A stretch of DNA of 64,000 nt. It comes from Nageia nagi. Its lineage: Eukaryota; Pinophyta. Positions 37,904-49,687 of this stretch are shown piece after piece. Numbering within the stretch: the stretch's first letter is position 1; each line of letters starts with the position of its first letter. Where the stretch lies: positions 41,354,001-41,418,000 of the forward strand of contig JBITNC010000001.1 of NCBI GenBank assembly GCA_050084985.1, in the 5' to 3' direction. Below the pieces are notes generated by a model that was not told where the DNA came from, ran no database searches, and saw only the letters and a program-made list of their open reading frames with translations. The translations under genes were made by a program, and so were the position numbers.

Positions 37904-38303
37904 ACCTACTAATTTTAGCCAAAAGTTCTAACATCATCACTCAAAATTGGTGGTATCTATCTAGGATCTACTTGAATCATCACCCTCCATTACTTATTTT
38001 GGGACCTATTGATTTTACCCAAAAGTTCTAACATCATCATTCAAAATTAATGGGCTCTATCTGAGATCTTCTTGTATCTTCACCCACCATTACTTATTCA
38101 GGAACCCACTAATTTTAGCCAAAAGTTTTGACATCAGAATTCAAAATTGATGGGATCTACCTAGGATCTTCTTGAATCATCACCTACCATTACTTATTTC
38201 AATACCCACTAATTTTAGCCAAAATTTTTGATATCATCATTCAAAATTGATGGGCTCTATTTGGGATCTTCTTGAATCATCACCTGCCGTTACTTATTCT
38301 AGT
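37904..38303. repeat. Four tandem 100-bp units in E2 3' LTR
   Basis: Units begin at 37904, 38004, 38104 and 38204, an exact 100-bp period, each starting 'acc.act.attttagccaaaa' and ending 'ccattacttatt'. The solo LTR inserted just after the fourth unit. Confidence 0.95.
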
Positions 38304-38315
38304 ACATGTTGATTA

Positions 38316-38818
38316 TGTTGGAATGTATAATGCATTATTTTAAAGGTTGTATTAAATCTAATGTAAATTTACTAATACTTAAGGGTATCATTTGATACCT
38401 TAAGTATTTAAGTGAATATGATAATGTAACTTGTCCTACACTCCATGTCATGGGTATGCCCTTGGGTAAAAGGATTTGCATGTCATTCTTTTGTATATTG
38501 GATAAAAGGGTGATCCAAAGAGTGATTTTGGCCTATAAATATAAGTCTTCCTCTTTGTGATCATACACCAATTTGTGGAGTAAAGTTATGATATAGGATA
38601 GAAGTGTAGGAGTTACGATTAGGAGAATTGTAAGAGAGTTATATTTTTGATTGAAGTAAAGATCTAGTTAGTGGATGTACTCCTAGTTGGAGGAATCACT
38701 TTACATTTTGAGTTACTTTGTGAGATTGTCTTATTTGTGAGATTGTTAGATGTGAATTTGAGAGCTTTCATGTGATCTTGGTAGATTAGGAATTATCTTG
38801 TTAGTGTTAGTTCCTTCA
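38316..38818 (+). mobile_element. Solo LTR inside E2 3' LTR, same family as E4
   Basis: 503 bp, TGTTGGAATG...TTCCTTCA, flanked by GATTA (38311-38315) and AATTA (38819-38823). The other LTR of E2 has 'gctaattacttgg' at this point without the insert, which is the empty site. The start and the block 'aatgcattatt..gtaaat..aagtat' resemble the E4 LTRs at 57120 and 62117. No internal part is present, so the element was lost by LTR-LTR recombination. Orientation follows E4. Confidence 0.9.
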
Positions 38819-38867
38819 AATTACCTAGACATAACTTGGACTTATATTTACAAAAACTCTTGGACAT

Positions 38868-38955
38868 TGTACTTACAACTCCCGAACACTATATCTACAA
38901 CTCCTGGATACTGTATCTACAACTCCTGGATACTGTATCTACAACTCCTAGATAT
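38868..38955. repeat. Four tandem 22-bp units in E2 3' LTR
   Basis: Units of the form 'tgtatctacaactcctggat' plus two bases, at 38868, 38890, 38912 and 38934. The 5' LTR has three such units, so copy number changed after insertion or conversion. Confidence 0.9.
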
Positions 38956-39255
38956 TTCCTTATACTTTTCTTTACCTATACATAATTCTTTTATAGATAT
39001 AGTTCCCACTCCATTTGTCTATTAATATGACTTAAGGTAAACCCTTGGGAATTATTACAACACCCTATTATCTTTGAATAGAAATTTACAAGGCAAAATG
39101 ATCAAAGACAAGGACCTATTTATATAATAGTTAGATTATACATACAATAGTCAGATCTTAACAACACCTAGAATTCTTCAGTCTTAGGGCTAATAGAAGA
39201 CTCAAATTTAATTGTAAAAGGAAGAGAGTTGGAATAGAAATAATTTTATAAAAAT

Positions 39256-42200
39256 AATGAAAGAAGAAAAGAATGATAGTATGTTACCCCAACCTAGAGT
39301 GTAATTCTGAAATAATACAATCTTATGGTAGCTCTTGGGGTGTTCATTTACTGGAGAATAGGACTTGCTACTTGATACTTCTAGTAGCTTGTTCAAATGT
39401 AGATTTGTAAGGATCTTAGGTGTTAGAATTAGCTCTGCTGGGAGGAAGGGGTACATCTTTTTATTCAAATCTTTAAGGTCTTAATAGTTAACTTGTAATA
39501 GAATAGGGAATGCCTAAATCTTTATAGTATCTACTTTGAAACCCATAAGAACATTCTCTAGCCTCATAGCATGCAATAACCTTATGATTTCTTCTTGAGT
39601 AAGGTCATTTATTTGTTGTAAATTTAAGATTTGTTTCTTAGAAAAAGACTACTTAAGAAATTGAATGGCATTGGCTACCCAACTTGAAGTACTACCCTGT
39701 ACATTTTGTTCATCCCATAATTTGGGATCTTTCATTTCAATTAAATAATTAAAGAATTTTTTGATAAATCCTAGCTCTATTATGAGCTATTGTTTACCAA
39801 TGGCCAAATTGAACACCAAATCTTAGAATTCACTAATATCTTGGATCCTCCTCAAATATGATTATCTTGGCCTAGGAGTAATGGTAGTTATGTATTTCTT
39901 AGTCAATACTCTTAACCAACTTTGCATTTTCTCAATACCTAATCTTGGTATATCTAGAGCCAATCGATGGAGAGTGGTTTGTGTGTTGAATTGCTTTATG
40001 GCTTGCAATGTTTTTTTTTTTAACAAATGTAAATGTGATAAGGTCACCATCCTATCTCTTGCTTGCTCCACCAAGGATTTTTAGAAGTCTTTTATCAATA
40101 ACAAAAATTTTGAATTATCATCAAATAATACTTTATTAGTTGCTATGACAATTTGCAACTCAACCTCAACTTGCTTGACCTTTTGGCCATCTATAACTGT
40201 AGCTTGAGTTTTAGGATCTTGTATAGTTTAATTTTCATTATCTAACTCAACCTTTGCTTTAGTGAAGCTCTTGTAAAATTCTACCCTTTGCTTATCAAGC
40301 TTTGCAAGAAGGTATTTATTTTTGTTCTATAGCTTGGCCACTATTTTATATTTAAGGGACCAATCTTTATTATATTTATCAATTTTTTTATTCAATTTAT
40401 CTATCTTAGTCTCCATTGCCTGAAGACTTTTACCGACTACCATTGAAGTATTCATAAGGAACTTTGATTGGTCAATTACTAGAGCACTCTATATATTTAC
40501 ATCAATTATATTCATGGGAGTAGTATCAAGTTGCCCTTCTTTGAAATACATCTATGCTCTCCTTTTATCTCCTATTTATGTTACTTTACTCAAAATTCTT
40601 GATTGTTGCTTAAGAAGCATAGGAGGTTTATTGACAAAAGTTTCCCAATTAATGGGTTCTATAATTTGTTTTAAAAAGTTAATTTAATATCCACCTAGGA
40701 GGCTATAAGAATTAAAGAATGGGGAGGAGTATTTACACATGAAGTGGTTGCTATGACCTATTGAATGGGTTCTGACTATTTTGGAAGTGTAGCATAATAA
40801 ATTTCTATTTCCTTTTCTACTTCTTCCATGACCTTATCTTCATCATCATCTTTATCCATTGGGTTTGATTCTCTTTGTTTTCCAAATTCATCATCACCTA
40901 GCCCACCTCTAAGCATAGTTACTATAGATCCACCCTTTCCAAGTACATTTTCCTTACCTTGTTGAATTTGTATGTGTTCTTTTTTTATGGCTTCTTTATT
41001 TTTTAGGATTTATCCTTTTTATAGGAGTTGTTCATGAGCATTAGTATCTGTACCTTGAGCCTCTTGCAATTCCTTTGTATGCAATATTCCTATCTCTTTT
41101 GCCATAGCCCCTAAAGTTTTTTCTATAATTTTGGGAGGCATAGGTGCAATTCTCTATGACCTGAGCTATGTGGTGTTGGGTTTCTTTAATAGTTTTTTCT
41201 TCTTCACTAGGGTTTGTTATTTTTGATATATAGTCTAAAATATCCTTATTTTCTATGGATAAGACTCTTAGGAAGTAGTAGCAACATTTGAGGGATTTTT
41301 TTCTCCCTTTCTTGCAAGCTCTTGCAAGCTGAATGCTTATCTAACCTCTATTTGTTTCACTCATATAGCTAATTTTTGTTGAAAATTAGGAGAAAGAGAC
41401 TGGCCAAATTTTGGAAAAGGATATTTAGAATATTTAGCCTTTCAAAATTTATCATATTTAAATTTCTCAAATAATTCATTTTCAACATGATGAATCTTTG
41501 TTGTATGTTCAAATATGAATTTTATGAAATAATGAATTTTATTAGGGCCACAACCCAAATTTGTTAGCTGTGTGAGGACATATGGGTCAAGCATAAAATT
41601 TTGTCACTTATTTTCTAGTTCTTATATTTATTTCTCCCCTCAAGGGTCATCCAATCCTTATTTAGGGGTGTAAAGTCCCATTCTAGGTACATTTCTACTT
41701 TTTGGTTAGTTTTATTAAGAAAATATTCCACATGAGGTCTATACTCATGGGCAAAGGCTAGTGGCTTCTTACTTGATCTTATTATTTTTTTCATCTCCCC
41801 TAAAGGATCATACATCCATGGGGCTTCTACCATATCTAGTTTAAAAGTTTGTAAAGTAAAATCTGCTATACTATCTTTACAACCTACTTCTAAAAGTGTA
41901 AAATGGCACATATTTTCCTACCCATCACTATGGAATATAACTAAGGGGTTACATACTTAGGTAAGAAAAAAGGTTTTTCAAAATAGTCATACCTCATAAT
42001 CACAGTGCAATCTTTAAGAAAGTACCAATCATTGATTTTCTTTCCTCCTTGTAGTTCCTACATAGCACTCTTACGTAGTCTACTAGGGAGTCTTCCTATT
42101 AACATTTTCTCTATTTTTGCATATAATTATTTTCTCTATTTATTGGCACCCTCAAATAAATTGGTACTAGTCTAGTACTTGGATTTGTTGGCTCGATTGG

Positions 42201-43055
42201 CAACCCTACTTCCACTAGTTTGTTAAGATTTTGATGGGCCAAGAGCCACCATAGATACAAAGGGGTGTTTGAAATATGATTTTTCAATTTTGAAAAGACA
42301 TCTATGTATCTCATTAGAAATAAAAGTAGGGAATTCATAGTAGACATGTGCCTCTATGATATTATAAGCCATATGCACCATGGCTTCATCTGCTTCTATT
42401 TGGATTTTCCTCCCTAAGAAAATCACTAGTGTTTGTAACACCTCTCTATCCTTCTTATTTTCAAATAGAGAAATTTCATATCTTGGCCAAAGCTATATGG
42501 TTTTGTTTCCTAGATATCTTGCATGAATCCAATTTATCATTTCATTTTCATTACTATAGAAATCATTCTTCTCTCTTTTGAAATCAATTTGCTTCTTGAC
42601 ATGGACAGTCTAATTGGTTGGAATAGTAAATGCTTGAAGAATAAAATTAGGGAAGTAGTTTAGTATTACTTCAAATTTTGGCTCTACCTCTTCTTCTTGT
42701 TCTTGTTCCTTGAACATTCCTATTTGATAACCCTATTGGTTATGCTTATGTGCCACTAAATATAATAGCTTGGGGCAAGTGAATGATTCATAAGGCATAT
42801 AATAAGCTAGGCCCTAGTAAATCATGATGTCTCTCTTTAACTACGCTAATGATTTTCCTTTTGTAGTAACTTCAATACTTTTATGTTGCAAAAGGATGCT
42901 ATTGGAGTTGGCCCTCCATGTATCAATGTGATTTATCACCCCATCTCAGTATAGTTTACCCTTGGAGCATTCTCAATATATTCCTCTTGCATGGCTATTA
43001 GGTTGGTATCGATTTGCTCTATTTCTATTGGAGTTGATGATTTGGAAGTCACCAT
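39256..43055 (-). pseudogene. E2 extra ORF 3' of integrase, unknown function
   Basis: Minus-strand reading from ATG 43055 ('MVTSKSSTPIEIEQID') stays protein-like, with stops and a few shifts, for about 1,200 codons. Examples are 'RKIQIEADEAMVHMAYNI', 'PTNPSTRLVPIYLRVP', 'DWYFLKDCTVIMRYDYF', 'KPFFLPKYVTP', a charged low-complexity part near 40.8 kb (DDDEDK), then a probable coiled coil (40.1-40.5 kb, 'KSLQAMETKIDKLNKKIDKY'). A C-terminal stretch crosses the LTR border at 39545. Open pieces include 42111-42347, 41615-41911, 39862-40074 and 39208-39468. No known domain is recognised. It is not an obvious envelope: no signal peptide or anchor was seen. The C-terminal extent is uncertain. Confidence 0.6.
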
Positions 43056-43607
43056 GATGTCAACACTCTTTTTAGAACCTCTAGTTTGTATTTGATAATT
43101 CTAATCCATAGTTTGTAAGGTCTTGAAATTTTGTATCTCTTTTCTTAGTTCAACTCTACAAACTATAAGCTTTGGTCACTCTAGAAATTGGTATGCTCAA
43201 AAATGGCTAAGTGTTGAGTTAGAGGGTATGCAGGATGTCTTATTCATCCAATGTTTGTAGGACTTATATTAATGGTAATTAATGTTTAAGGTATCAAGAT
43301 CTGAGCATCATGTGGTTTGGGCTACCACACGTTGGATGAAAAGGTAAGGAGTGTGCCAAATTTAAATTAAGGTACCCATATGACATTTTGACAAATTCAA
43401 GGAAATCTTCCCTTAAATGTAACCCTATTCAATTGGTAGCTTAGGAATGCATGGACATTATCTCTAGATCATGCTGAATTAATACTAAGCATTAACAACT
43501 ACCTACTTTCTTGGAGGTTATGTCTAGAAGATGTACAAGCCTTAAAAATACACTTTATTTAAAAAAAACTTATATACACTATATAGTTTTTAGTGAGTGC
43601 TACAAGA

Positions 43608-44815
43608 TTACCATATCACTTGGTAATGCTTCAAATAGATCTCATTAATATGAATAGGTAATTCTCAAGACCCAATGATGTCTTGTAACTTGAATGCATT
43701 ACTTTGCATGGCTTGAGTGATGATATAAGGCCCACTCCACATAGAGTCAAATTTTTGGTGTCTTTTAGGCTTTGCTCTCTCTTCATCCCATTTAAAGACA
43801 ATAACACCTAGTTCAAATTTCACCTGGAAGGATATTTTATTATCAAACCATTTCTTAATGATGTGATAGTGATGTTGAAATTACTCATATGCTTTGTTCT
43901 AGTCTTCCTCCAATTTTAGGAGTTGATTATACATTGATTGTAGTGGCTCAAAGTCATGGTCCTCCATGTCTTGCAAGATTTTTAATGCCAATAACTCAAT
44001 GTGTATTGGAAACATAGGTCTTTTACCATATCCTAGTGCATATGGGGATGTTTTGATTATTGATTTAATGTTGATTCTATCTACCCATAATGCAAAGTCT
44101 AGTTATATATGCCACTATTTGGGATTCCCTTCAATTATTTTTTTGATGATTTAGGTTAGGTTGTTATTAGTTGATTTAGCTAACCCATTACCTTATGGGT
44201 AATAATTTGAAGATAACAACTAATATATCCCATATTCAATAATAAATTTTGATAAAACACCTCTACCATTATTTAAAATAATATTCTATGGGATTCCAAA
44301 GTGAGTGATTCTCCTTTTGGTCATTTCTATCACCACTTTTTGATCTACATTCTTACATGGCATTACTTCTAACCATCTAGTAAAATAGTCTATTATAGTT
44401 AGGATGAACTTATGGCCTACTGAGGAATTTGGGTTTATAACACCAATGAAGTCCATGCCCCATTGTTGAAAGGGTTTTTCAACTATCATAGGTTTAAAAG
44501 GCATTGTAGCTTGCCTTCTTTTTCCCATAAATTTGCTACATTTATCACATTCTTGGGTTGTCTTGAATGAATCTTGAAATATGGTGGGCCAATAATGCTC
44601 GACTTGTAAAATTTTTACTATTGTAGTTGGTTCACTATAATTCCCACTAGAGAATCCATAATGAAATTTATGCAATATTCTCCGAGATTCCTCATGATTC
44701 ATACATATTAATAGGGCTTGATCAAAGTTCTTTCTATATAGATGATCATCTATCATTACAAACTTCAATACATGTAGCTTGAATCTCCTTCTCTAAAATC
44801 TATTTAGATATTTAG
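43608..44815 (-). pseudogene. E2 integrase remnant
   Basis: The main open piece is 44286-44768 (160 codons), with zinc-binding 'HKFHYGFSSGN' and 'CDKCSKF', and the core 'QWGMDFIGVINP' (first Asp kept). Further on, the second and third catalytic positions read Asn ('ILNNGRG') and Lys ('GLAKSTNNN'), where Asp and Glu are expected, so it is inactive. A C-terminal domain with 'GPYIITQAMQSNAFKLQDI' ends near 'HYQVIW'. It resembles the E1 integrase ('DFIGVINP.SS.GH.FIL'), so the two elements are related. Confidence 0.85.
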
Positions 44816-44989
44816 GGCATTTACCAATTTGAAAGTAGAAACTAAGTTGCTTAATCCAATCACTTTCTTCATTTAGTTGTTGTTCATCCTCCATAATAGC
44901 AATCATATGTGAAGCTTTAGCTATATTTTCACATAGAGTCCTACCTTTAATCTACTTGTTTGTCTTAATTTCTATATCATATTCCATTA

Positions 44990-45540
44990 TTTTAGTAATC
45001 CAACTAGCCTTTCCTTCACCTAAGTTCCCTTGTATAACATAATTTCTTACATCTTGATGGATAGTAAATACAAGGATTTTGTTGTGAGAGATATAATGCT
45101 TGAATTTTTTAAGTCCCTTAATTATGAGAAATACTTACTTTTCAATAAATGAGTGCCTTTTTTGGTGTTTATGTAGTGTTTGGCTATGAAAGGCAATTAG
45201 ATATTCTTTTTTGTTATCATATTTTTGTGCTAGAATTGTAGCAATGCTTTTTTCTACTCCATATGCATACATGATGATATCTTTTGACATATCAAGATTT
45301 TTAAGCATAAGAGCTTCTTTTATAACCTTTTTAATTTTTGTAATGGCTATTTTTGCTTTACTTGACCAAGAGAATATAGCACCTTTCTTTAGCATTGAAG
45401 TGATTGGGGATACAATTTTTGAAAAATCATTAATGAATTTTCTAACAAAATTTATCTGACAAAGGAATGATTGCAAGGATTTCTTGTAGAAAGGAAGTGA
45501 CAATGCTTCAATAGCTTTCAATTTTTCTAGATCAATAGCT
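44990..45540 (-). pseudogene. E2 RNase H (Ty3 type)
   Basis: Open piece 45135-45521 (128 codons) reads the end of RT and RNase H: 'SLQSFLCQINFVRKFINDFS', 'PITSMLKKGAIFSW', 'KEYLIAFHSQTLHKHQKRHS'. The first RNase H acid is expected in 'IIMYAYGVEKSIA', where Tyr-Ala-Tyr stands in place of the usual x-D-A/x-D-S, so it is lost. It would degrade RNA in the RNA-DNA hybrid during reverse transcription. Stop after 'SFIEK'. Confidence 0.8.
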
Positions 45541-46139
45541 AATCCTTCCTCTAAGACAATTTGGCCAAGTAATTTTCCTTAGTTAACCATAAAAATAGAT
45601 TTTTTTGGATTAATTGAAATGCCAAATTTCTTGCATTTTTGGAAAACTTATCTAAGATGTTCTAGATGATCCTTTTTGATTTTAAAGAATATAGTAATAT
45701 CATCTAGATATACTAAGATAATCTTATTTATTAGTTCACCAAATGCATGATCCATGCTTCTTTGAAAAGTAGCTCCAACATTAAAAAGGCCAAAAGGGAT
45801 TCTTTGAAAGGAAAATGTCCCTCATTTGGTTGTAAATGCAATTTTGTATTGATCTTCTTCTTTCATCCAAATCTGGTTAAATCCTGAGTAGCTATCAATC
45901 ATTGAAAAATAATAATCTCTAACTACTATATGTAAAATCTATTCCATAGGTGGGAGAGGATAATTATCATTGAGATACACTTGATTCAAATTTCTAAAAT
46001 CAACATAGATTCTAATTTCTCCACTTTTATTTCTAATAGGAACCATATTTGCAACCCAAGAAGAATGCTTGATAGGATAAATAATTTTTGAATTAAGCAA
46101 TTTAATCAATTCTTGTTTCATAGATTTTTTTATTTTTGA
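45541..46139 (-). pseudogene. E2 reverse transcriptase
   Basis: Minus-strand reading gives 'KQELIKLLNSKIIYPIKHSS', 'EIRIYVDFRNLNQ', 'NDNYPLPPME', 'FSMIDSYSGFNQI', 'GTFSFQRIPFGLFNVGATFQ' and an intact 'VYLDDITIF' (YLDD at plus 45699-45710). Stops occur at 'PPME-' and others. The long open piece is 45939-46121. Unlike E1, the catalytic YxDD is preserved, although the frame is broken. Confidence 0.88.
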
Positions 46140-46689
46140 GTTAATTGGCCTTTTTATTTACCTATATGGTTTTCCATCTGGTTCAATCTCAATTGTGTGT
46201 TTGGATAACACTTTTATCATATGTTTTGAGATCATCATAAGTTTAGGCAATTGCTTTCAAGAACTCATGATAAATTTGAGACATAATAACTTTTTCTTCA
46301 TTATAACATTTTGAATCTACCTTTATATACTTTTTGGGTTCTATTTCAAGTTCAACATACCTCTCCTTCTAGATGGCCAAGGATCTAACTTTCTAAACAT
46401 CTTCTAAATCAAATAGTCTCTGAAAAGAGAGAAATCCTTTTGGTATAACACTATTTTTGAGTTGGTACCATATAATTCTTAGAAATAATCAAGTAATTCT
46501 TGAATACCAAAAGTGTGATCTACTACTTCATCTAAGAGAAAGTTCATAATATGCTCATCAGAATCAAATATTTGCTAGAAGTTTGTAGTATTAGGTATTG
46601 AAGGCCTACATTGAACTTTGATTCCAAGAGCTCCTCTTTTATAATGAGCACGATTATAACATGCCATTTTTCCAAAAAGTGCATTAGCT

Positions 46690-47045
46690 ATTTGGTTGTA
46701 CCTTTTAAGAATAGATATAAAATTGATATCCAAGAATTAATCTAATAAATTCCAAACTCTATTCTTGTAGGTCTTCAAATAGTGATTTGCATTGATCTAG
46801 TTTCTAACTTGCTTTATGACCAATTTTGAATCACCATGGACAATTAGGAATTTGATATATATATATATTGATTGCTTTGGGTAATATTAAATAAAATGAT
46901 TCATATCTAGTAACATTTTTTGTACAAGTTAATGTGAATCTAAAGAAGAATCTTTTCATATATTCTTTTTAGATATTTGAATAAAACTTTAGCTCCACAT
47001 CCATGATTACATCTAGATCCATCAAAGTAGATTGTTCATATCTCA
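46690..47045 (-). pseudogene. E2 upstream RNase H-like domain
   Basis: Upstream of RT, minus-strand frames give 'TIYFDGSRCNHGCGAKVL', then after a shift 'FTLTCTKNVTRYESFYLIL', 'LIVHGDSKLVIKQVRN' and 'YNQIANALF'. These are the FDGS, YE, GDS and terminal motifs of an RNase H. Here the first three acidic residues are kept and the last is Asn. It matches the domain in E1 in sequence and position, upstream of the linker before RT ('LKAIA.TYDDLKTYDKSVIQ'). Confidence 0.7.
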
Positions 47046-47291
47046 TTTTCTTTTTTAGCTATGATCAAAATTACCTACACATTTTCATATACACAATAAT
47101 TACCCATGCTAACATTTGTTACCTAATAATTTAAATCATTTTATGAAATAACTTTAGTTTCTAGGAGTGATTCTCTAAGTAGATCCATTTCAAATACTTC
47201 CATAGGTTAAAGTCCATTCAAACAATTTTTTTGTGATATTCTTTAGATGAATACTTTTGGTGCCCTCATTTAGAATTATTACTTGTTTGTC

Positions 47292-47768
47292 TTAGAATGG
47301 AAGTAGAATATGACTATAGTCTAAAGCTAAGTACCCTTCCAATTTAGCAATAAATTCTCTAAATAGACATATTCCAAATAAAGGTGGAAGATCAACCATA
47401 ATGATATCTTGAATAACACAAATGTTAAGGAATGTATTTAAAGTTATTAGGACCCTTTTAACACTATCAATGACATATACAGAGGAAGAATCCAATTGTA
47501 TGACATAATCAATACATCTTGTAATATATATCTTCACTTCATTTGCAATAACTTTAGGAATTACAATTATTGTAGCTCTTGTATCTATTATATATTTATT
47601 TACAACCCATCCTTCTAATATTAGGGATAGATAGAATAGTGGGGGTCTTCTTATACCTATGGGACCTAGAGGGATGTCATCATATATTGCAAATAAAACA
47701 TTTTCTTCATTTACCCTCTTCTTAATATTTTTAATTTCATGGCCTCTTGCAAAAGATCTAATTAACAT
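47292..47768 (-). pseudogene. E2 protease region
   Basis: Open frame of 158 codons. 'YIIDTRATIIVIPKVIANEV' is the aspartic protease active site with the Gly of D-T-G-A changed to Arg (DTRA), so it should be inactive. The part before it ('ENVLFAIYDDIPLGPIGI') and after it ('ITLNTFLNICVIQDIIMVDL', 'GICLFREFIAKLEGYLALDY') fits plant gypsy proteases. It lies between gag and the upstream RNase H. Confidence 0.75.
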
Positions 47769-48193
47769 GGTATCTTTAATGCATTAAACATAGTCATCTT
47801 AGAAGGATTTTTCTTCAGTTCTTCCATAATATTATATGGAGCATATGAGACAAATTTATTTAATTCCACTTATTGATGTGTTTTAAATTATTGAGTGGCC
47901 TTTTATTTATGATAATCTATAATAGAAGGATACCTCAACGTATTAGGTCTCTCCTCTGAGGCTTCTTTTCTAATTGCAGTAAAATTTGTTTGAGCAAGAA
48001 CATTAGTATTTAGATTTTGCAAAACATTACCTGGATGTGTTGAGAATTGATCTGGTTGATTCTAAGGTTGGGCTAAGGGAGCCTTAATTTTCTTATGTTC
48101 AAGTAGTACTAGAATATATGGTTGATTTTGTTGAGTAAATAGGGGTTATTATGGAGTCATTGAAGAAGAAGCTCTACTTTCAACATAGTTCAC

Positions 48194-49323
48194 TTATTCT
48201 CTAGCATATCTTGGAAGCCAAAAATTTACCATGGTGAGATCAGTAGTAGGATTTGATGTAGGTTCTAGCATTTGGTTTGAATGTAATCCCAAATATTGAT
48301 GCTGATAAATTGCACACGAGTCTAGAAAATGAGGAGTTGAACATGGGGAACACCATTCTATAATGCTTGAAGTAACACTTTTTATGGAACTCATTATAAT
48401 AGCATTTTCAATTATTTTTGGGGCACTTGATTATTTTGGCTAGTTCATTTTGGGTTGGAATTTGGGTTGATACTAATTTTCATATCTTTTATAATTAAGA
48501 CCTTGATTTTACCTTTCTTGCAAAGTGATCTTATCTATAAGGTTCCTAATAGTTATCTCTAATTACCTTATCCTTTTCTCTTCTTGAGATTTGGGATTAG
48601 TATTAGCACTAGTGGATGTAAGAGCAAGTAATGCTGATATGTGATTTCAAATAATAGGCTTAGGAGGATATGGTAAGGCTAAAACTCCAAGATGAGCAAT
48701 TTGAATGACTTTTTTAGGAGGTAAATCAAGAAATAATTGTATAATAGCTCTAGGTTGCATCATTTTAGAGGATACCAAGGTATGTTAAGAATTTTTTATT
48801 ATTTGATAAAAATATGGGAAGGTATCTCCTGACATAAAAATGAGCATATTAAGGTCTAAGAGAAAGGCCTTCCTATAATATACCAGAGCTTGTGTACTTA
48901 TTGGTCTAATCCTAACTGGAATTGACTTCCATGTTCTCTCAAATCTACTATTGAAATCATCAATGGACTCATGAGGATATCTTTTGATACATGCTATAAG
49001 GCTAAGTAATGTACTATCATCATAATTCATAGCAAATATTTAATTAAAGGTTTACATAACTCTCCCCATGAATTTATAGATTGAAATGTGAGATTTCTAA
49101 GCCATTCAGCTACTTTGCCATCAAAAGAGTGTGGTAATAACCTAATCATCATAATTTCATCAATGATATAAAAGCTTGAAGCCAACAAAGATATGTCTTG
49201 ACAATGTTCATATGGTGTTTTACCAAACCCATCATACTTAGGAAAAACTTTGAATGCTTCTTGAGGTATAGTAGAGGAGTTAACAACAATGACCAAATGG
49301 TGATCATTATTCCAAGTAAGAAA
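48194..49323 (-). pseudogene. E2 gag
   Basis: Open pieces 49027-49296, 48785-49030 and 48194-48394. The capsid has 'FPKYDGFGKTPYEHCQDI', 'VAEWLRNLTFQSINSWGEL', 'YPHESIDDFNSRFERTW', the classic Ty3 retrotransposon gag pattern. A zinc-knuckle-like W-C-x2-C-x3-H-x4-C (CSPCSTPHFLDSC) lies at about 48305-48358. The start was placed near the ATG upstream of 'LTWNNDHHLVIVV' (about 49340-49300); the exact start is uncertain. Gag forms the particle and binds RNA. Confidence 0.8.
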
Positions 49324-49687
49324 ATTTGCTAGCTAAGCCATGCTTAAAGTATGGGTAGTAGGTGAAAGATTTTTTGGGGTTGAATTGAATACAACTAATA
49401 GTGAGATTACCCTTAAGATAACTACAAGGGATACAACTTATGAAATCTTTCACCTAGTCCTCCTATGAGGAACTAACAAGTCTTAAAACTTAGGCTATCT
49501 AAAGGAATTTCTAGAACTACTTCTAGTAAGTCTACATTCTAGATATGCCAAGGTTTGAAATATTGACTGGTAGGTAGCAAAGTCACCAATAAGGTTAAAA
49601 AAACTTATAATATTTAAAGAATCAAAGTAATAGCCCACTATACATGGCTATTTGGCATATTTATGCCCTTAAAATATGGAATTTTAA

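Larger units (their letters stand above)
36841..39545 (-). repeat. 3' LTR of E2
   Basis: Direct repeat of 49715-51918. In the sample 36961-37330 about 12 differences per 370 bp were counted by eye; other parts differ more. Removing the 503-bp solo LTR and its 5-bp target copy leaves 2197 bp, against 2204 bp in the other LTR. It contains four 100-bp units and four 22-bp units. Confidence 0.9.
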
